Shown here in pieces: positions 19,791-30,738 of a stretch of 64,000 nt of DNA. The notes below the pieces were generated by a model. It saw only the letters and a list, made by a program, of their open reading frames with translations. It was not told where the DNA came from and did no database searches. The position numbers were made by a program, and so were the translations under genes. Every line of letters starts with the position of its first letter. Within the stretch, counting starts at the first letter, position 1. Where the stretch lies: the NCBI GenBank assembly GCA_023159155.1, contig JAJNNX010000010.1, positions 124,001 through 188,000 on the forward strand, written 5' to 3'. Origin of the DNA: Ustulina deusta (lineage: Eukaryota > Ascomycota > Sordariomycetes > Xylariales > Xylariaceae).

Positions 19791-20264
19791 TTAGTGCCAC
19801 AAACACTGCGGTCGACGCGGAAGTGATAGCAAAGATGAGTATGGGTCGCTTGTGGAGAGAGATAGCATAAGGGACATTGGCGAGCGAGAGGGTTTGGGCA
19901 GGGACCTTAGCCCTGAACTCGGATATGAGATACCAGTGACTTGATACTTGATCACCTGAACAGGGTTCCCTGCAAGAAAGTGGAGAGCCTTACCGTGCAT
20001 GCCTAATCCTAGCCAATCTCAACCCTTACTGTTTGATCGGTACCGGTCTGTCGGGTTTAAGTGCATCATAAAGAGGTTAAGATCTACTTTAAGGAGTAAA
20101 TTCTGGATGATCTCACCGGCCAACTCCGTTTCTAATGTGTTGGTTGCTAGGACACGATGCTCTCCTCCCCACCAGGTGTCCCTCGCTGCAAGAATAAAGC
20201 CCTGATAGTGTCTAATCTCCGGATTGCGTATGCCCCTCGTCCTTCCTTTTAGTCTACTAGCCAT
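19791..20264 (-). other. Possible minus-strand gene fragment
   Basis: An ATG at 20264 opens 81 residues (MASRLKGRTRGIRNP, DTWWGGEHRVLATNTLETELAGEIIQ), and a second frame from 20000 (MHGKALHFLAGNPVQ) follows. A GTAAGG donor near 20024 with a GGATTAG acceptor would join them, but the intron would be only 28 nt, below the usual minimum. Either a broken gene or a chance pair of ORFs. Confidence 0.25.
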
Positions 20265-20351
20265 ACAAAATGAAAATTTCACTACAAAATACCTCAACGG
20301 AAACTATATATCTTCAAGTTTTTGGCATGCAACGGGCACACGAGTTGTACG

Positions 20352-22004
20352 ATGGCAGAACTTTCGGAGTTTGCCATGCTTGAAGCCGAGCGCAAAAATT
20401 TGCAAAAGACGATACAAGTCCTTCAAGACAGACTGCAGCATCTAGAGGATACGTACCAAGATGCAGCGAAGAGGCGGCCGCAAGAAAATGAGGAACGACT
20501 AGAGTTCCACCTGCAAAGCACGTTAGCTAGAAAGTCAACGGATGCGCTGAATCCGCGCCGGCGCAACGCCCGGAAAAGGGCAGTCAAGGAACAGCAGGAA
20601 CCATTCAGCAGCGTTATTGACCCTTTAGCTGGCGGTGTATACCGTGCCTACTGGCAACCTACCAAGACTTGGTATGCTGCCATAGTGCTCCCGATCGGGG
20701 ACTTTGACAGCATCGGCATGTCAGGCTCAATTGCCGAAACTGGCCTCTTCAAATACATTCCGGTCTGTTACTGCTTTGATAAGCAAGCGCGGAGGATTAC
20801 CCGATGGCAGAAGGGCTACGAAACGGGGGGTCCACATGCCTTTAAGCGCAAGTTCCCCATCATGTACCTGGACGACAGCTTAGACATACCTCTCGGCGGG
20901 CATTTTAAGATGCCCGAGAAAGATTTATTCGACTGGGTACCATCCAAGTTCCTTCAGCCTTTGGACTTCCAGGATCCCAAGGTATGGCAGCTGGATGGCT
21001 ATGTGTCCGCCTGCAACTTTCACGCCAGGCAGGAAGCAAGAAGGCATGAGCGTGCTCAACGGTGCAGCACGCTAATAGACGTCCACGACGGGATATGTGG
21101 TTTGTCGAACAACAGCAACAACGCATCCATAGGCACAGACGACACTGCCGGTTCCAAAGTGAACTTAGCGAAAGTTGCCGAGGCAGCATTACGGCTTCAA
21201 GCGTCGCCCGACAGCCGAAATTTATTAGTACCGGCAGAGCAACAGGCTGTTGGCGGTAATGACGTAACCCAAGAGGACATGGTACTGCAAGAGCATACCC
21301 AGCCTAAGCAATCCATCACGCGTGCTCTAAAGCTGTCTACGACATTAAACGAGGCCGGAGAACACTTCAGAGGACATCAAATTGGGCGAAATGCTGCCCC
21401 GCCGTCATTCGAGCCTTATGAGGATTATCTGGTAGGCAGCAAATACAATGTCTCTCAAAAAGAAGGCCGTGGCACAATACCATGCCGTCTCCCCAGATTT
21501 CCGAATCTGGATAGCACCATTCACAAATCCCAGGAATCTCTACCACCGCTTCGATGTCTAGAAAGTGCTGAAAGTATTCAGCCGGGCGGCGCCCGCCAAC
21601 AGTTGGGTACCGACATTATCGCAACTCCCAGTCCGATGCTAGCTGCAGGTCCGCTACACATCCCTCCAGATACCCAACGTTCGGTGTTATCTAAACCGCC
21701 CTTTGTTTGCGAGCAGTGTCTGAGACAGTACACGAATAAGACAAGCCTAGAATCGCACAAGCGAACAGTGCACGTAGGAACACGGTGCTTTTGGCCAAAT
21801 TGTTCGGTGACTACCGCTTTCGAAGCCCTGATGGTTTACCATCTAAAAGTCGACCATGCTCAGCCGCTGACCCGAAAAATTAGGCCGCTTACGTTCTTAT
21901 GCCCGTGGCCGGGGTGCGACAAGGACCACGGGACCAACGCCATGGTATACACTTGTGTTCGTAAACACAACTGGGAGGCGAAGAAAGCTGCAGGAGCAAT
22001 ATAG
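20352..22004 (+). CDS. C2H2 zinc-finger protein with a fungal-specific N-terminal domain
   Basis: Starting at MAELSEF (20352) the product is 550 residues; the frame is open from 20322. A coiled coil (residues about 5-40) precedes a conserved-looking domain (GGVYRAYWQPTKTWYAAIVLP, FDSIGMSGSIAETGL, GYETGGPHAFKRKFPIMYLD) of unknown function. The C-terminus has a canonical C2H2 finger (CEQCLRQY...H...H), a second finger with CFWPNC and HLKVDH, and a third partial CPWPGC unit. The layout suggests a nuclear DNA-binding or chromatin protein. Single exon, no disruption. Confidence 0.7.
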   Translation: MAELSEFAMLEAERKNLQKTIQVLQDRLQHLEDTYQDAAKRRPQENEERLEFHLQSTLARKSTDALNPRRRNARKRAVKEQQEPFSSVIDPLAGGVYRAYWQPTKTWYAAIVLPIGDFDSIGMSGSIAETGLFKYIPVCYCFDKQARRITRWQKGYETGGPHAFKRKFPIMYLDDSLDIPLGGHFKMPEKDLFDWVPSKFLQPLDFQDPKVWQLDGYVSACNFHARQEARRHERAQRCSTLIDVHDGICGLSNNSNNASIGTDDTAGSKVNLAKVAEAALRLQASPDSRNLLVPAEQQAVGGNDVTQEDMVLQEHTQPKQSITRALKLSTTLNEAGEHFRGHQIGRNAAPPSFEPYEDYLVGSKYNVSQKEGRGTIPCRLPRFPNLDSTIHKSQESLPPLRCLESAESIQPGGARQQLGTDIIATPSPMLAAGPLHIPPDTQRSVLSKPPFVCEQCLRQYTNKTSLESHKRTVHVGTRCFWPNCSVTTAFEALMVYHLKVDHAQPLTRKIRPLTFLCPWPGCDKDHGTNAMVYTCVRKHNWEAKKAAGAI

Positions 22005-22993
22005 TCCCGATGTTGAGCTTAAATCAATCAATACACGATGGTGGAATGGAGGACATTACAGTAGCACACCCCTCCATAGGTGTGGCGGCATCTGGCAGAC
22101 AGCTCGATGACGTTTCTTTTACTCTTCGGCCACCTCTCACTGTTGTAGTAACACTACCACCCTTATTGATTGTGTTGAAAAGTAACTGCGTACATTATTC
22201 CGCCTCCCATCCCTGGTACGAAATCGGTATTTGGTCGTCAGCATAATCTCATGCCGACGGCACTAAAAACTGTTCCGAAGTTAGATCGGAAATGTGCTAA
22301 GCGCCATTCGTAAACTGCCAAGGGCGATTTTTAGGCTTCAGCTTATGCATTTCTACCTAGACCCAACGTGTTAACTGTTCTTTTAGATAGCGTTCCCACG
22401 ATGCGCTAGCAAAGGTGTATTGATAACGTACTGCTCCTGACTACATTTTGTCTCCAATTGAAAGCTTAGATGCAGGCTCGTGTAGAGCGAATAGCCACTG
22501 GGACTTCCGTGGGCAGGGAAAGTTTGTAGCCACAGGTGGGCGTTCATGAAAGGGGGTTACTGCAGATAGACAACTTGGAATTGACAGGACTCATTCACAT
22601 AGTTTTACAAAGGGGGGTATAGTGTAAGCATTAGGTTAGAAAATTTTCCGTATCTATATTTACATGAAGAGATCTGTATATTGCTTTTATGAGTTCCCGT
22701 TATTACCGAGCGTGTTCCTTGAGAAAATGCGGAATATATTGTTAACTCTATCTCGGCGTCGATATTGGTGTTATTGTATCTCTAATTAGGGGCCGGATTG
22801 CCTGTGTTAGTGACTTATAATACGCCGCCGAGTTGCGTTGCATGGAGTTAAGAGGATGTTACATAGGGAAAGAGCAAATTAAACGATGTTTATAGTCTTA
22901 TAAAAACGTATACAGCAACTCCTATTCAAGTAGAGACATCTCCTGATAAGCAAGACTATATATACCTCAGTGGTCTAGCCCAAGAAAGGTAAT
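22005..22993. other. Gene-free stretch
   Basis: No ORF with protein-like composition. Mixed-composition DNA with short T-rich and A-rich runs. Confidence 0.5.
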
Positions 22994-23395
22994 CTAATCT
23001 ATCAAGAACATGTTTTGCAAACATCTTGTAAGATCTTCCTGTCTCCGTAAAGAGACGACTCGAGAGTTGCGCATCTCTGAGGATTGCACAGGCCTATTCA
23101 TGTGCTTCTGAACCCTGTGTCCTGCAACCTTAGGCTCCCTCCGTTTCCAATTCCATTCATCGATACCATTATCCCTGAGGCAACGTACTGGCCCCCTCCG
23201 CACTCTCGTAGGCATCTCCGTAGAGTAGCTATGTGACCGATGTCGACTCTTTAACGGGTTGTTATAATACGGCAGGCGGGCCGGAGAAAAGGGAAATGGG
23301 GTTGGTGGGCGATGGTGTGGCACTTGGTCAGCTTTCAACTCGAGTGGCTTCGGCCTACACGGCCGAGGATCTCTTTGGTGATTGATGTAATACAT
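22994..23395 (-). CDS. Possible hypothetical basic protein
   Basis: A 133-residue ORF rich in Arg and Pro. No domain or signal peptide. It has no neighbours supporting it and could be chance. Confidence 0.2.
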   Translation of the reverse strand: MYYINHQRDPRPCRPKPLELKADQVPHHRPPTPFPFSPARLPYYNNPLKSRHRSHSYSTEMPTRVRRGPVRCLRDNGIDEWNWKRREPKVAGHRVQKHMNRPVQSSEMRNSRVVSLRRQEDLTRCLQNMFLID

Positions 23396-24522
23396 GGCAA
23401 TATATTAAGGCGATGTAGTATGAACGCTATTTACGCTGACAGAAGAATTGTATAGGATTTTAAGGTCCTACTAACATCATGGGCGGTGATATAGGGGATA
23501 TATATATATATATATATATAGCAGATCTTAACCAAACAGTATTTCGTATGTGTGAGCATACGTCTAGTTTTCTGGAAATACAAAAAAAGATTAAAATCGG
23601 TTGTCGCTATGAAAACAGTCGCTTAATCATTATTCGTAAAGCTCATCGTATAAAAACTGCCAATGTCCTAAAGCTCGATTCTGCCGTGACTTTATGTTGC
23701 GGGTAGCTGAAAGCACCAGAGCTAGCATAAGATAAAAGATAAAAGATTTGAGGCTAAGCAGGAATCACCTTCACCCTGTCGCCTCATTTCAAGCCATATC
23801 GTGCAATTTGTGGTACAGCCAATGTATATTATAAACAAATTGAGGAACAGTTTTCATATATTCCTTTGTATAATTTTCAACAAATATAGGGACTAGATCT
23901 AAACGTGATACAGCCTACCCGGCCCTGCAGACGAGGATTTCGCGCTGCCTCTAGCCTAGAACTGATCTGCTCGCAGTTAACTAGCGTGTATAAATTTTGT
24001 AGTGGCGCAAGTTAATTCTTACCCTTTTGTTGCCCTTCGGAATGAAGTTTGCTTGTGCAACGTGTTATGTTGTGCGCAGTGGGTGATAATACATTGCGAC
24101 ACGACCAATAGCAGACTGATCTGCTTGCATGGACTATCTTGTTGCAAGTTTGATAGTTGTACATGGTTGCGTGACGAACGCTGGTGTAAGAGATGTATTT
24201 GTAAACCATGTAGAGTGGAAATCTATAGATTGTAAAGCAGTTTTAGGGGGTAGCTTTTAGTGGGCTGCTGGTAGCTTTTAGTGGACTGCAGCTTTTAGTG
24301 GGCTGTTGGGAGCCTTAAAAAAACTAGCCAGAAAACAACGGACAGTATAAAGATACCAGTTGCTGCAACAGTACTGGTAGCTCACATATGTTGATATTAA
24401 CATATAAAATGGGCTACTCTTGACCTCGCAAACTTGACTTTTAATCTTGTGCTATAACGAGATAGAATGGATGCATACACTTATAGGCTTTCTTCTGTTT
24501 TATTGGTTTGGAACCCCTGAGC
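23396..24522. other. Gene-free stretch with a TA microsatellite
   Basis: A TATATATA run lies at about 23500-23520. Otherwise only short ORFs. The stretch leads into the AGCTTTTAGTGGGCTG repeats and then copy B of the duplication. Confidence 0.5.
24238..24315. repeat. Short AGCTTTTAGTGGGCTG repeats
   Basis: Three imperfect units of TAGCTTTTAGTGGGCTGCTGG, related in wording to the 3465-4070 minisatellite and in the same position relative to the downstream duplicated gene. Confidence 0.6.
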
Positions 24523-24753
24523 CTATCACCGCACTCAACGAAGACTATATGTGTGATGAGACTACCTGGTACCCTCCCTTTCCAAACTGTCGGGTCACTC
24601 TTGTTAAATCCTCGTGATAAAATATGATCTTTAACCCGACGGACTAGCATGCTACGATGGATATAAAAGGAGAAAACTACCTCTGTGCTAATTATTGTCT
24701 CGCCTCGTAAGGATTTTTCCAGGACTGCTCATTACACTCTTTCATAGACTAAA

Positions 24754-26226
24754 ATGACATCGGAAATCGAAGAGGTATGTGAACGATCACTTTTCACAAC
24801 ACGGTCTTCAATAATAACAAAACAATAGATATTTCTACGTGCCAGACTTGCACTCGGCCCGGCATTACAGGCTATGTTCCACGCTCCGCCTAGCCAAGCA
24901 AATACCGTCACTGTTGAAGTCAACAGATTACTAGACTATGTTAGGTCTTCAATCATGACCAACTTGGCGACTGTCTCACAGGATAACCCCACGAGGCTCT
25001 TACAGACGAACATATTAAGCTCGATTGAGGTCTTGCAGAGAGACCTGTCTAGCATTGACCCCCAATTTCTATCATCTGATGACTTGCCCTCATTGTTGTT
25101 TGATGAGTCTTTGTTCGTATCCGAGTCAGAAGAGATTCCCCCCGCACAGGTTGACCCCGGATTGTCTAGCTTGGACCTAGAGCACGATATAGGGGAGCCG
25201 AGCATCAATTTCCGGAGGCCGGTCGCATCTTTACGGCCAGTCAGCTCGGCGTCGTTTCCATTAGTCAGCGATATCGACGAAGAGATGGAGCTTGATAATC
25301 CCATGAATGATGAGGACTCCGAACATGCCAGTAGCGACGATGAAGATGACGTGGAATCAGCTCTTCTTGATGGGGACGGCACGACCGGCGGAAGTGGAGA
25401 TGAAAATAACGGTCAAAACGGTGATGAAGAAGAAGATGATGAAGGAGAAGAAGATGAAGATGAACAAGACGAAGAAGAAGAAGATGATGATAACACTGGT
25501 GATGATCAATTGGAAAATGATGGATTAATTAGCCAACATCCTACCAACTTTGTTCTTGCCTTGGCTGATTCGATCGTGAGCCAGGAGCGCGTGGAGGCGC
25601 TCGAGAGGATCTGGATCGAAACCACGCCTAACGCCCGTCATCGAGACCATCGTGATGTTGCCCAAGCTCTGAGCGCTATTGACGAGAGTGAAGGGGCTGT
25701 CGTTGGTCAGGATTTAAATCGAAGATGGGCTTTGCGGGACTTGGTTGCACGGCGTGAGGAAATTATGGAGAGCATGGCCAGCAAGAAACTAAAATCTAAA
25801 CCAAACAGGTACAACCGTCCTGACAGCCTGGTACTTGATGAATTGATGCGTTTGGGTTATCCGCACATGGCCAGAGGACCAACGCTGAAAGACTCATCTC
25901 AGGAATACAGGAATAAACATCAGCAGCTCAAGTCCCGTTTGCGCGCGGGCGGGACTTGGTATGCTCTCGATAGTGCCTTTGGATTTGGAACATTTGCGTT
26001 GGTCCCGGTCGGGTTCGGGGCTAATTTTAGCACGACAAGGTTGGTGTGGAACCCTTTGTAATACCCCCCCCCCCCACTAATATTGGTCAGAGTAGAACGA
26101 CTTCCACGTTCAGAGCTGGCGGCGCTAATTGACAGGCTACGAGAACGGGAACAGGAGGTCATCCGGCTTAGTGCTGAAGCTGCTCGAATATTAAATGCTC
26201 CCGAAGACGACGAAAGCTGCCATTAG
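24754..26226 (+). CDS. Acidic-tract protein, copy B, C-terminus probably cut off
   Basis: Exon 1 24754-24774 (MTSEIEE), intron 24775-24828 (GTATGT donor, ACAATAG acceptor), exon 2 from 24829. The main frame stops at 26061, just before a run of twelve C. Beyond the run the last 45 or so residues of copy A (VERLPRSELAAL onward) continue, open, to the TAG at 26226. Removing 26058-26090 (GT...AG, ACTAAT branch-like) restores the frame, but 33 nt is too short for a normal intron; a premature stop is more likely. The first 417 residues are well conserved with copy A, including the QDLNRRWALRDLVARR and GTWYALDSAFGFG blocks. Confidence 0.65.
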
Positions 26227-26309
26227 GTGCGGAATACTTGGCATATCAATAATTATCCTATTTAATAAAATCAGTATTCTTTAAAGTTTTGAAATCCCAA
26301 AGGTTGATT

Positions 26310-26689
26310 ATGAACATGCAGACGACGGGATCAAACAGACGCCGCTATCTACATGCGCCACGGGTCCAAGACGGACCAGACAAGAACCACACTCATTTGG
26401 CTGATCTTTACTACCAAGAAATTGAGGCTCACAACCACACGAAGAAACAGCTACAACAAGCACGAGCATCCGCTGTCGCATGGGAGCTCACATGTGATCT
26501 TTTGCGCACCCAGCTAGAAAATCAGGCGAGGCAACAGAGAGTAACCAAACCTGGTTAGTCACCCATATGGCAAATGACAAGGCAAATTTGCTAATAGGTC
26601 GGTCCAAGGATAAACTATGCCAAGAAGCATGCCATCGTCGGAATCATTTAATTGCAAAACAATTATACAAAGCAGAATCTAGTCTGTGA
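26310..26689 (+). CDS. Small two-exon coiled-coil protein inside copy B
   Basis: Exon 1 26310-26553, intron 26554-26597 (GTTAGT donor, GCTAATAG branch/acceptor), exon 2 to the TGA at 26689: 111 residues. Helical ADLYYQEIEAHNHTKKQLQQ and LLRTQLENQARQ segments. It lies in the 750 bases present only in copy B, so it was either inserted there or lost from copy A. Related to the gene at 17853. Confidence 0.5.
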
Positions 26690-27238
26690 TGAGATAGTCC
26701 TAGAATAAACAAGGTTAATCTCTTCTAGAAAGCCTTGTGTTATGTCAAGTAGTTTGCGGCTACCCTTGTCTATAATAGCATTTGATGTTATAATATATCT
26801 CTCTTTGGATTGGGATACGTCGGTTCAGTTCCATTCACGGCAGCCAACTCTAGGTTCACAGAAAGTCAAGCCAATGATTGCCCAAACCTACAAGGCTTGC
26901 GAGTGGATTAGCGGCAAAGGCCTAGCGTACAAGTGACTCGGTCCCTTTCAGACTTCATAAAATGCAAATGGCAAAGCTACTTTACTATTCAAGATAAATT
27001 GTTAAGTGTTTGGTGCAGATGTAAATTGTGTCCAATCAGCCACGCAAAGCTTCGTTGTGGAGGGGTCGCGTGTGAAGGTTGTGGGTGGGGAAGCCTCAAA
27101 AGCCTCTAGTAGCTCTCCTAGCTCCTCGTGTTGCCCCGCATTCTTGACCCTGAACACCTTTTTGATTCTAACTCGATATTTGTCAATGCTTTGGCATTGT
27201 CCGCCTCCCTGCCACCCACCCTTTCTTCTCTCCCCTGT

Positions 27239-27537
27239 TTATGTAAGGTATTCTCTGACCACATAGCCTAGAACGGCTCCTATGATTGTGGGGACAGATA
27301 CAAGAGTCGGCTCACTAGGGTTATCGTGAGGTGTGGTGGTAGCAGTGGAATTTATGACAATAGAGATTGTGCTAGTTGCGGCCGGGATGGATAAGGGTCC
27401 ATCTGTGAAGGTATGTGCGTGCCACGAGGTAGTCTCCTTAGCAGATGTTATATTGGGCCTTGGAATTTGTTGAAAGAGCAAACATACCACGAAGCGCCCG
27501 CAGGACAGTCCTAATTGCCGCGCAGCTGCAAGTGCAT
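27239..27537 (-). pseudogene. Broken copy of the cysteine-rich membrane protein
   Basis: Starts like copy A (MHLQLRGN) but the next codon is TAG where copy A has CAG. The WYVCSFN motif follows, then the frame shifts and the GCC..NPC cysteines are deleted. The Ser/Thr stalk survives in another frame (TSTISIVIN) and the membrane helix stops after about ten residues. It cannot encode the membrane protein. Confidence 0.8.
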
Positions 27538-27843
27538 AGTATCGATCTCTCAATCGCCTGAGGTATGCTTGAAGCGATTTTAGTCTATTAACTATGAGCA
27601 GGCGGGGACCCTCTTGCATAGTCTCAGGGTCGCGCACCATTGCGGAGTCAACCCCGACCAGATGTAGGCACCAACACTATCACCCTATGCGCTATACCTT
27701 TTTTGGTTGATCAAATTAGATCTAGTAAATACATGGACGCTAGTTATGTACCAATGTATATATTGGGAAAGAGTGTGGCTACCAGTTGCTGTTAGGGACG
27801 CTCTAATTGCCAGAACCAATTGCGGCAATTGCGAGAACTCTCG

Positions 27844-27870
27844 AATTGCGAGAACTTCGTTCTCGCAATT
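27844..27870. promoter_or_regulatory. Perfect palindrome, copy B
   Basis: AATTGCGAGAAC-TTC-GTTCTCGCAATT is a perfect 12-bp-arm inverted repeat; two further half-sites (AATTGCGAGAAC and CAATTGCGG) lie in the preceding 30 bases. Counterpart of the copy A palindrome at 6625. Confidence 0.5.
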
Positions 27871-27981
27871 GGAGAGACACCTATAATCAAGATACTCAAA
27901 CTTGCGACAGATATATATGCTACCGTTTTGTTTTCTTGTTTTCTCTTTCTGTCCTTGGAGTATACTTTATTCCACGTGCAG

Positions 27982-28052
27982 ATAGGAAAACAGATCAAGG
28001 ATCAGCTAGACGGCTGATCGGACTGACGGCAGCATCTTGTAAGTGCAGGATG
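27982..28052 (+). pseudogene. First-exon remnant of the small membrane protein
   Basis: Matches exon 1 and the donor of the gene at 6726 (GLTAAS, then GTAAGTGCAG), but its ATG is ATA and the rest of the gene is missing after the duplication breakpoint. Confidence 0.75.
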
Positions 28053-28055
28053 CCA

Positions 28056-28983
28056 GAACGAAAACCCAAACTGGTTTCCTAAGTATCCGCGACGGCCGAA
28101 ACCTCTACCGAAAGCGAGCACTACGCTAAAGATCCAATGGCGTGGCAAGAGGTCGGGTATAGAAGGTTCCCCCTATTGTCCTACAGGGCTACAGATTTCC
28201 CTGATGATCTCTTCTTCAACAGCCGATCTAAAGCGCGAGTTCAGTCCGGCTGGGCGCATGGTGGGCCCTTTACGAACAAGACTGCGCACTGTGCTTACGG
28301 AATTGGTTAAAACTGGGTATCTACGAGCCCAGGCTGCCGTTGGAACTTTTACAAGCCCGAAGATTAGTTACAACACGTTTCTTTGGCACTACAAAAGCTA
28401 GAACAAAGTCCATGACGACCTCTTTCCGTACCCCCACATAACGACCGGCGGCAGCGGTCAGCGAGCGGTCGGAGGTCTCTCGTCAGCGGACGGTCCGACC
28501 GCTGGGGAACCCTGCCTCCTTGGTCGCGGGAGGCGTTAAGGATCAATTAGCCGGCCCATCGATGAAGTCCATTGTATCTGTAGAAATCCAACGTTCTGAT
28601 CGGGACAAGGTTAATTCAGATTCAAGAGATTCGAGGTTAAAAATTGTTTTGGTTGATATTTGATTCATTGATACCGGCTCCGAGCCTTGCGATCTCCGTG
28701 GTGCGTTTCGATTGGTGGCCCTTACAAACAAAACGTGAGCCACCAAGGAGGAGACCAGAAGCTTGGAGCTAAGAAACTAGAAGCGGGAAACCAGTTGCGC
28801 CCCCCAGTGTATACCCAGTGTTGTATAAAGCACTTGAATGGCATCGGTTGCAGTCGCCCTGACTCAACTACGACGTGTTTAGAAAACTACTTTACGGTGT
28901 CGAGGATATTAGGAGCTATCAATCGTAGACCCTCTCTGACTCGGCGACTTCTCTTTGAAGCGTTACGAAACAACTATGCAAAG
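28056..28983. other. Region without a supported gene
   Basis: Short ORFs only (for example 28204-28401, 65 codons). A GC-rich patch near 28440-28505 repeats GCGGTC/GGTCGG words. About 80 bases at 28896-28975 recur at 47025-47100. Confidence 0.4.
28896..28975 (+). repeat. Dispersed repeat R1, copy 1
   Basis: About 80 bases containing TTACGGTGTCGAGGATAT and CTGACTCGGCGACTTCTC match 47025-47100 closely, immediately before the ATG of the gene at 28984. Confidence 0.75.
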
Positions 28984-29895
28984 ATGGACGTCGACAACCT
29001 TGTTAAACTATTCGAGGCGATGCATATTAGCGACCAGCCGCCGGGGAGCAGTATAAGCGGCGATGTCGTTATAGTAGATCGGCCGACTTCTCCTATGCTA
29101 TCCACAATGCCGGATGATGATCAACTCTGGGTCTCAAGTGTCCCACGTGTAGTTGGCGCTGAAGTATCGGAGACGCCGGGAATTATATCGCGGCATAGCG
29201 CTCCGATCGGGCCGGAATCCCATGAAACACTCAAGAAAATCAAAGGATTGGCTCAAAAGCTCTTGACGAACGATACGGCTAGCCGATTAATATGCGATTC
29301 CAAGATTGCTCTACAGGACTGGTTGCACTTGCTCGAGTTGACTACCTTGCCCGCCGAAATTGCTAGCTCGGATCCTGCAGTTGCTACTAGGTTAGGCCAT
29401 TTAGATTCTATGATAGTTGGCAATCATGGAAAGCTTATCGCCAGACTTGCGCACATTCAATTTTTACGGGTTATAGAAACACTCGAGGCTATTATTGCGA
29501 AGGAGCGCTCGAGTGGGTTCATCGAGCAGCGAAAAGATCGCGAAAGTACGAAAAACGCGGCTTATCGCAAATACCGAGAAGCATCCACGCGGCCGGTCGG
29601 GGCACAACAGCTATATAACCTAAAGCGCTATTGTAAACGTTACCAAACTCTAGCAGGATCGTCGCCTCTGTTTATTTTGGCGTATACCGACAAGGTTGAC
29701 ATAGTTGTGTAAGTATCAAAAGACGTAGTGCTTTCGGAACTAATTTTACGTAGCAAGAGTTCCAGCTATAATAATCACACCATTAAATTAGTTGCACTAT
29801 TCATAAAGGAGAACGCTTCCAATGAGGTAGTTCAACTATGCGATAGCTTGGCAAAAAACGCGGAGAATTATATTGAATTATTCCTGAACTGCTAG
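28984..29895 (+). CDS. Unrecognised two-exon gene
   Basis: ATG at 28984 (MDVDNLVKLFEAMHIS). Exon 1 ends at 29708; intron 29709-29753 (GTAAGT, CTAAT, GTAG) leads to exon 2 ending in TAG at 29895: 288 residues. The middle is helical (LARLAHIQFLRVIETLEAIIAKERS), then a conserved-looking segment RPVGAQQLYNLKRYCKRYQTL and SPLFILAYTDKVDIVV. I cannot assign a family. The frame is open upstream to about 28687 without an ATG. Confidence 0.6.
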
Positions 29896-29916
29896 ATTGA
29901 GGGTGGAGGAGGCCCT

Positions 29917-30118
29917 GTGCTGAGGTCTTCTGCGCTAAGGTTCTGCGCTAAGGTTCTGCGCTGGGGTCTTCTGCGCTAAAGTTTTCTATGCTAAAGACTT
30001 CTACTGTAAGGTTCTGCGCTGAGGTTCTGCGCTGAGGTTCTGCGCTGAGGTTCTGCGCTGAGGCCCTGTGCTAAGGCCCCTTGCTAAGGCTCTGTGCCAG
30101 GGTTCTGCGCTGAGGAGA
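29917..30118. repeat. TTCTGCGCTGAGG tandem repeat
   Basis: About 14 imperfect units of 12-20 nt (TTCTGCGCTGAGG, TTCTGCGCTAAGG, CCCTGTGCTAAGG) directly after the 28984 gene. No coding potential. Confidence 0.85.
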
Positions 30119-30477
30119 ATGGAGGTTCTTACAGATAAAAATATTATCCAAGAATGGCCACATAATGCATAAATAGCTATTTATTACTACGTAGTTAACT
30201 AGACTGATATTTCCGGGGTACGTCGCAGTTTATGCAAGCCATCCTTATTATGAACGTGTCATAAACTTGTGTCAGCGGAATTATGTCTGTGAATTATAGA
30301 GCCAGCCCGCCCCACTAGCCTGGGAGCGGTTCCTGGATGCCGAATATTTGAGTTGAAAATAGTTCTTTCTCTCTATGTCCCCCCTGAGGCACCTAATAAT
30401 CCGCTAGCCCCGGTAAATGCTCATCCGTCCGTTACTCCTCATTTTTAATGGTAACTTTCCCGAAAAAAGATGCATAA

Positions 30478-30738
30478 ATGCAATTTTTTGGGATATGGCA
30501 ATTACTTATAATAGGGTATACACTGGCAAAGGTGATGCCCGACTTCTCTCGATTCTTTAAAAGGATCCTGATCTCCGAGCCAGATGTGCCTACGCACGAC
30601 TATGGGAACGTGCTAGATTTGGCCTTTTCGGACATCACGATGGCAGAGAGGATGACAGATCTCCTCTCGTCCAGGGATCAGGCGACATCTTTGCCGAGTA
30701 CGAAAAACTCTTCGGCCGCTGTCTCGGATCACGACTAA
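30478..30738 (+). mobile_element. LINE endonuclease fragment (Tad1-like)
   Basis: The 86-residue frame contains PTHDYGNVLDLAFSDI and DLLSSRDQATSLPS, which correspond to the late part of the apurinic endonuclease domain of fungal non-LTR retrotransposons (typically TPTHxxGNVLDLAFSNI...LxxxSDH). The catalytic SDH is SRDQ here. Upstream endonuclease motifs and the reverse transcriptase are not visible, so this is a short relic. Confidence 0.6.

Larger units (their letters stand above)
24523..28052 (+). repeat. Segmental duplication, copy B (decayed)
   Basis: Second copy of the 4147-6812 block. It differs by an extra segment (about 26230-26990, holding the 26310 gene), a poly-C run with a stop codon in the first gene, a CAG-to-TAG stop and deletions in the second, and ATG-to-ATA loss of the start in the third. 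Similarity ends abruptly near 28052, inside the intron of the small membrane gene. Confidence 0.85.
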
